Assembly: GCA_023432075.1 (NCBI GenBank)
Contig: JAEYVD010000084.1
Span: forward strand, 1-5,668
Reading direction: 5' to 3'
Origin: Pseudomonadota bacterium
GTDB lineage: Bacteria > Pseudomonadota > Gammaproteobacteria > Burkholderiales > Burkholderiaceae_B
DNA length: 5,668 bases
Shown: positions 4,801 to 5,668 of the stretch, in pieces
How the letters are laid out: every line of letters starts with the position of its first letter
Position numbering within the stretch: position 1 is the first letter of the stretch
The notes under the pieces: generated by a model
Database searches by the model: none
Told to the model about the DNA's origin: nothing
What the model saw: the letters and a program-made list of their open reading frames with translations, nothing else
Made by a program: the position numbers and the translations under genes

Positions 4801-5668
4801 ATCACCGCTGTATCCAACGTCTACACCAGCCCGCGCGTGGCTCCCTTGCTGGTCCTGGGCTTTGCCAGCGGGTTGCCGCTGGCCCTGACCAGCGGCACAT
4901 TGCAGGCCTGGGCCACCGTCGAAGGCGTGCCGCTGCAGGAAATCGGTTTCCTCACCCTGGTCGGCACGGCCTACACCATCAAATTTCTCTGGGCGCCGCT
5001 GGTGGACCGTTTCGCGCCGCCGCTGCTGGGCCGGCGACGCGGCTGGATGCTGGTCACGCAGGTGCTGCTGGCGGCGGCGATCCTGGCGATGGGCGCGCTG
5101 TCGCCATCGTCGGCGCTGATGCCGCTGGCGCTCTTGGCCGTGCTGGTCGCCTTTCTTTCCGCCACGCAGGACATTGCCTTCGATGCCTATTGCACGGACG
5201 TGCTGCGCAAGGAGGAACGCGGGGCGGGCGCGGCCATCAAGGTCATGGGCTACCGGCTGGCCATGATCGTGTCCGGCGGGCTGGCGCTCATCATGGCAGA
5301 CCAATGGATAGGGTGGGGCAATACGTACATGGTGATGGGCGGGCTGATGCTGCTGTGCGCGCTTGGCACGCTGTGGGCGCCCGAACCCGAACACGTCGCG
5401 CGCCCGCCCCGCAGCCTGCGCGAGGCGGTCGCCGAACCCCTGCATGAGTTCTTCACACGCCGCGGCGCGCTGGCAGTGCTGCTGCTGATCGTGCTGTACA
5501 AGCTGGGTGACGCGTTCGCCGGCGCGTTGTCCACCACCTTCCTCATCCGCGGCGCGGGCTTCACACCCACCGAAGTGGGCACGGTGAACAAGGTGCTGGG
5601 GCTGGCGGCGACCATCATCGGCGCGCTGGCGGGCGGGTCGCTTATGGCGCGGTGGGGGCTGTACCGCT
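4801..5668 (+). CDS. ampG: muropeptide permease AmpG (MFS), truncated by the window edge
   Basis: AmpG is an inner-membrane proton-driven transporter that imports GlcNAc-anhydroMurNAc peptides from the periplasm for cell-wall recycling. Through these compounds it influences ampC beta-lactamase induction where AmpR is present. Visible motifs, numbered from the chosen start, match E. coli AmpG: LGFASGLPLALTSGTLQAW (19-37), IKFLWAPLVDRF (60-71) with GRRRGW (77-82), SATQDIAFDAYCTDVL (120-135), ERGAGAAIK with GYRLAM, APEPE, and LYKLGDAFAGALSTTFLIRG near the right end. Several hydrophobic membrane segments are present. About 289 residues are visible and the remainder lies beyond the window. Start choice is odd. 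AGGAG (4790-4794) stands 6 nt before an ATC codon at 4801, which gives an N-terminus as long as that of E. coli AmpG. In-frame alternatives are ATG 4741 and GTG 4768, but both lack a Shine-Dalgarno and 4741 overlaps the -10 box. The gene follows metW by 107 bp. Confidence 0.93.
   Translation, partial: MTAVSNVYTSPRVAPLLVLGFASGLPLALTSGTLQAWATVEGVPLQEIGFLTLVGTAYTIKFLWAPLVDRFAPPLLGRRRGWMLVTQVLLAAAILAMGALSPSSALMPLALLAVLVAFLSATQDIAFDAYCTDVLRKEERGAGAAIKVMGYRLAMIVSGGLALIMADQWIGWGNTYMVMGGLMLLCALGTLWAPEPEHVARPPRSLREAVAEPLHEFFTRRGALAVLLLIVLYKLGDAFAGALSTTFLIRGAGFTPTEVGTVNKVLGLAATIIGALAGGSLMARWGLYR

Noticed and set aside
4519..5445. 308-codon minus-strand open frame opposite metW and ampG
   Set aside because: Gln/Arg/His-rich low-information translation spanning two real genes; an antisense shadow of the AmpG coding frame.

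Overview
The window looks like chromosomal DNA of a high-GC betaproteobacterium, most likely family Alcaligenaceae (Bordetella/Achromobacter type). The reasons are the strong G/C third-position bias, the gene order metX-metW-ampG, and protein sequences that read like the Bordetella/Achromobacter versions. This placement is from memory of the families, not from a search. No mobile element, CRISPR array, tRNA or rRNA gene is visible.

Left half (1-2643) is a small catabolic module. On the minus strand are a 93-residue SAF-domain protein (1424-1705) and a 391-residue UxaA-family large subunit (220-1395). Together they form a two-subunit lyase of the altronate/galactarate dehydratase superfamily, and their motifs resemble the sulfolactate sulfo-lyase pair SuyA/SuyB. 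Downstream on the same strand the first 19 codons of another gene (1-59) are visible. It may be a secreted solute-binding protein. Divergently transcribed is a GntR/HutC-type repressor with a UTRA ligand domain (1888-2643). The 182-bp divergent spacer holds good sigma70-type promoters for both directions. A 36-bp imperfect dyad at 1796-1831 touches both -35 boxes, as expected of an autoregulated repressor that also controls the lyase genes.

Right half (2644-5668) is housekeeping. An extended -10 promoter leads into a SAM-II type riboswitch (2763-2821) directly in front of metX (homoserine O-acyltransferase, 2826-4082). The 3' strand of its pseudoknot contains the metX Shine-Dalgarno sequence, so S-adenosylmethionine should repress translation. 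metW overlaps the end of metX by ATGA (4079-4693). A separate promoter at 4713-4742 then serves ampG, the muropeptide permease of cell-wall recycling, which runs off the right edge. The best-supported ampG start is an unusual ATC codon at 4801.

The observations most worth checking are the SAM-II element in a betaproteobacterial context, the non-AUG start of ampG, the operator dyad, and the true substrate of the SuyAB-like lyase. I did not find an entirely new system in this window.
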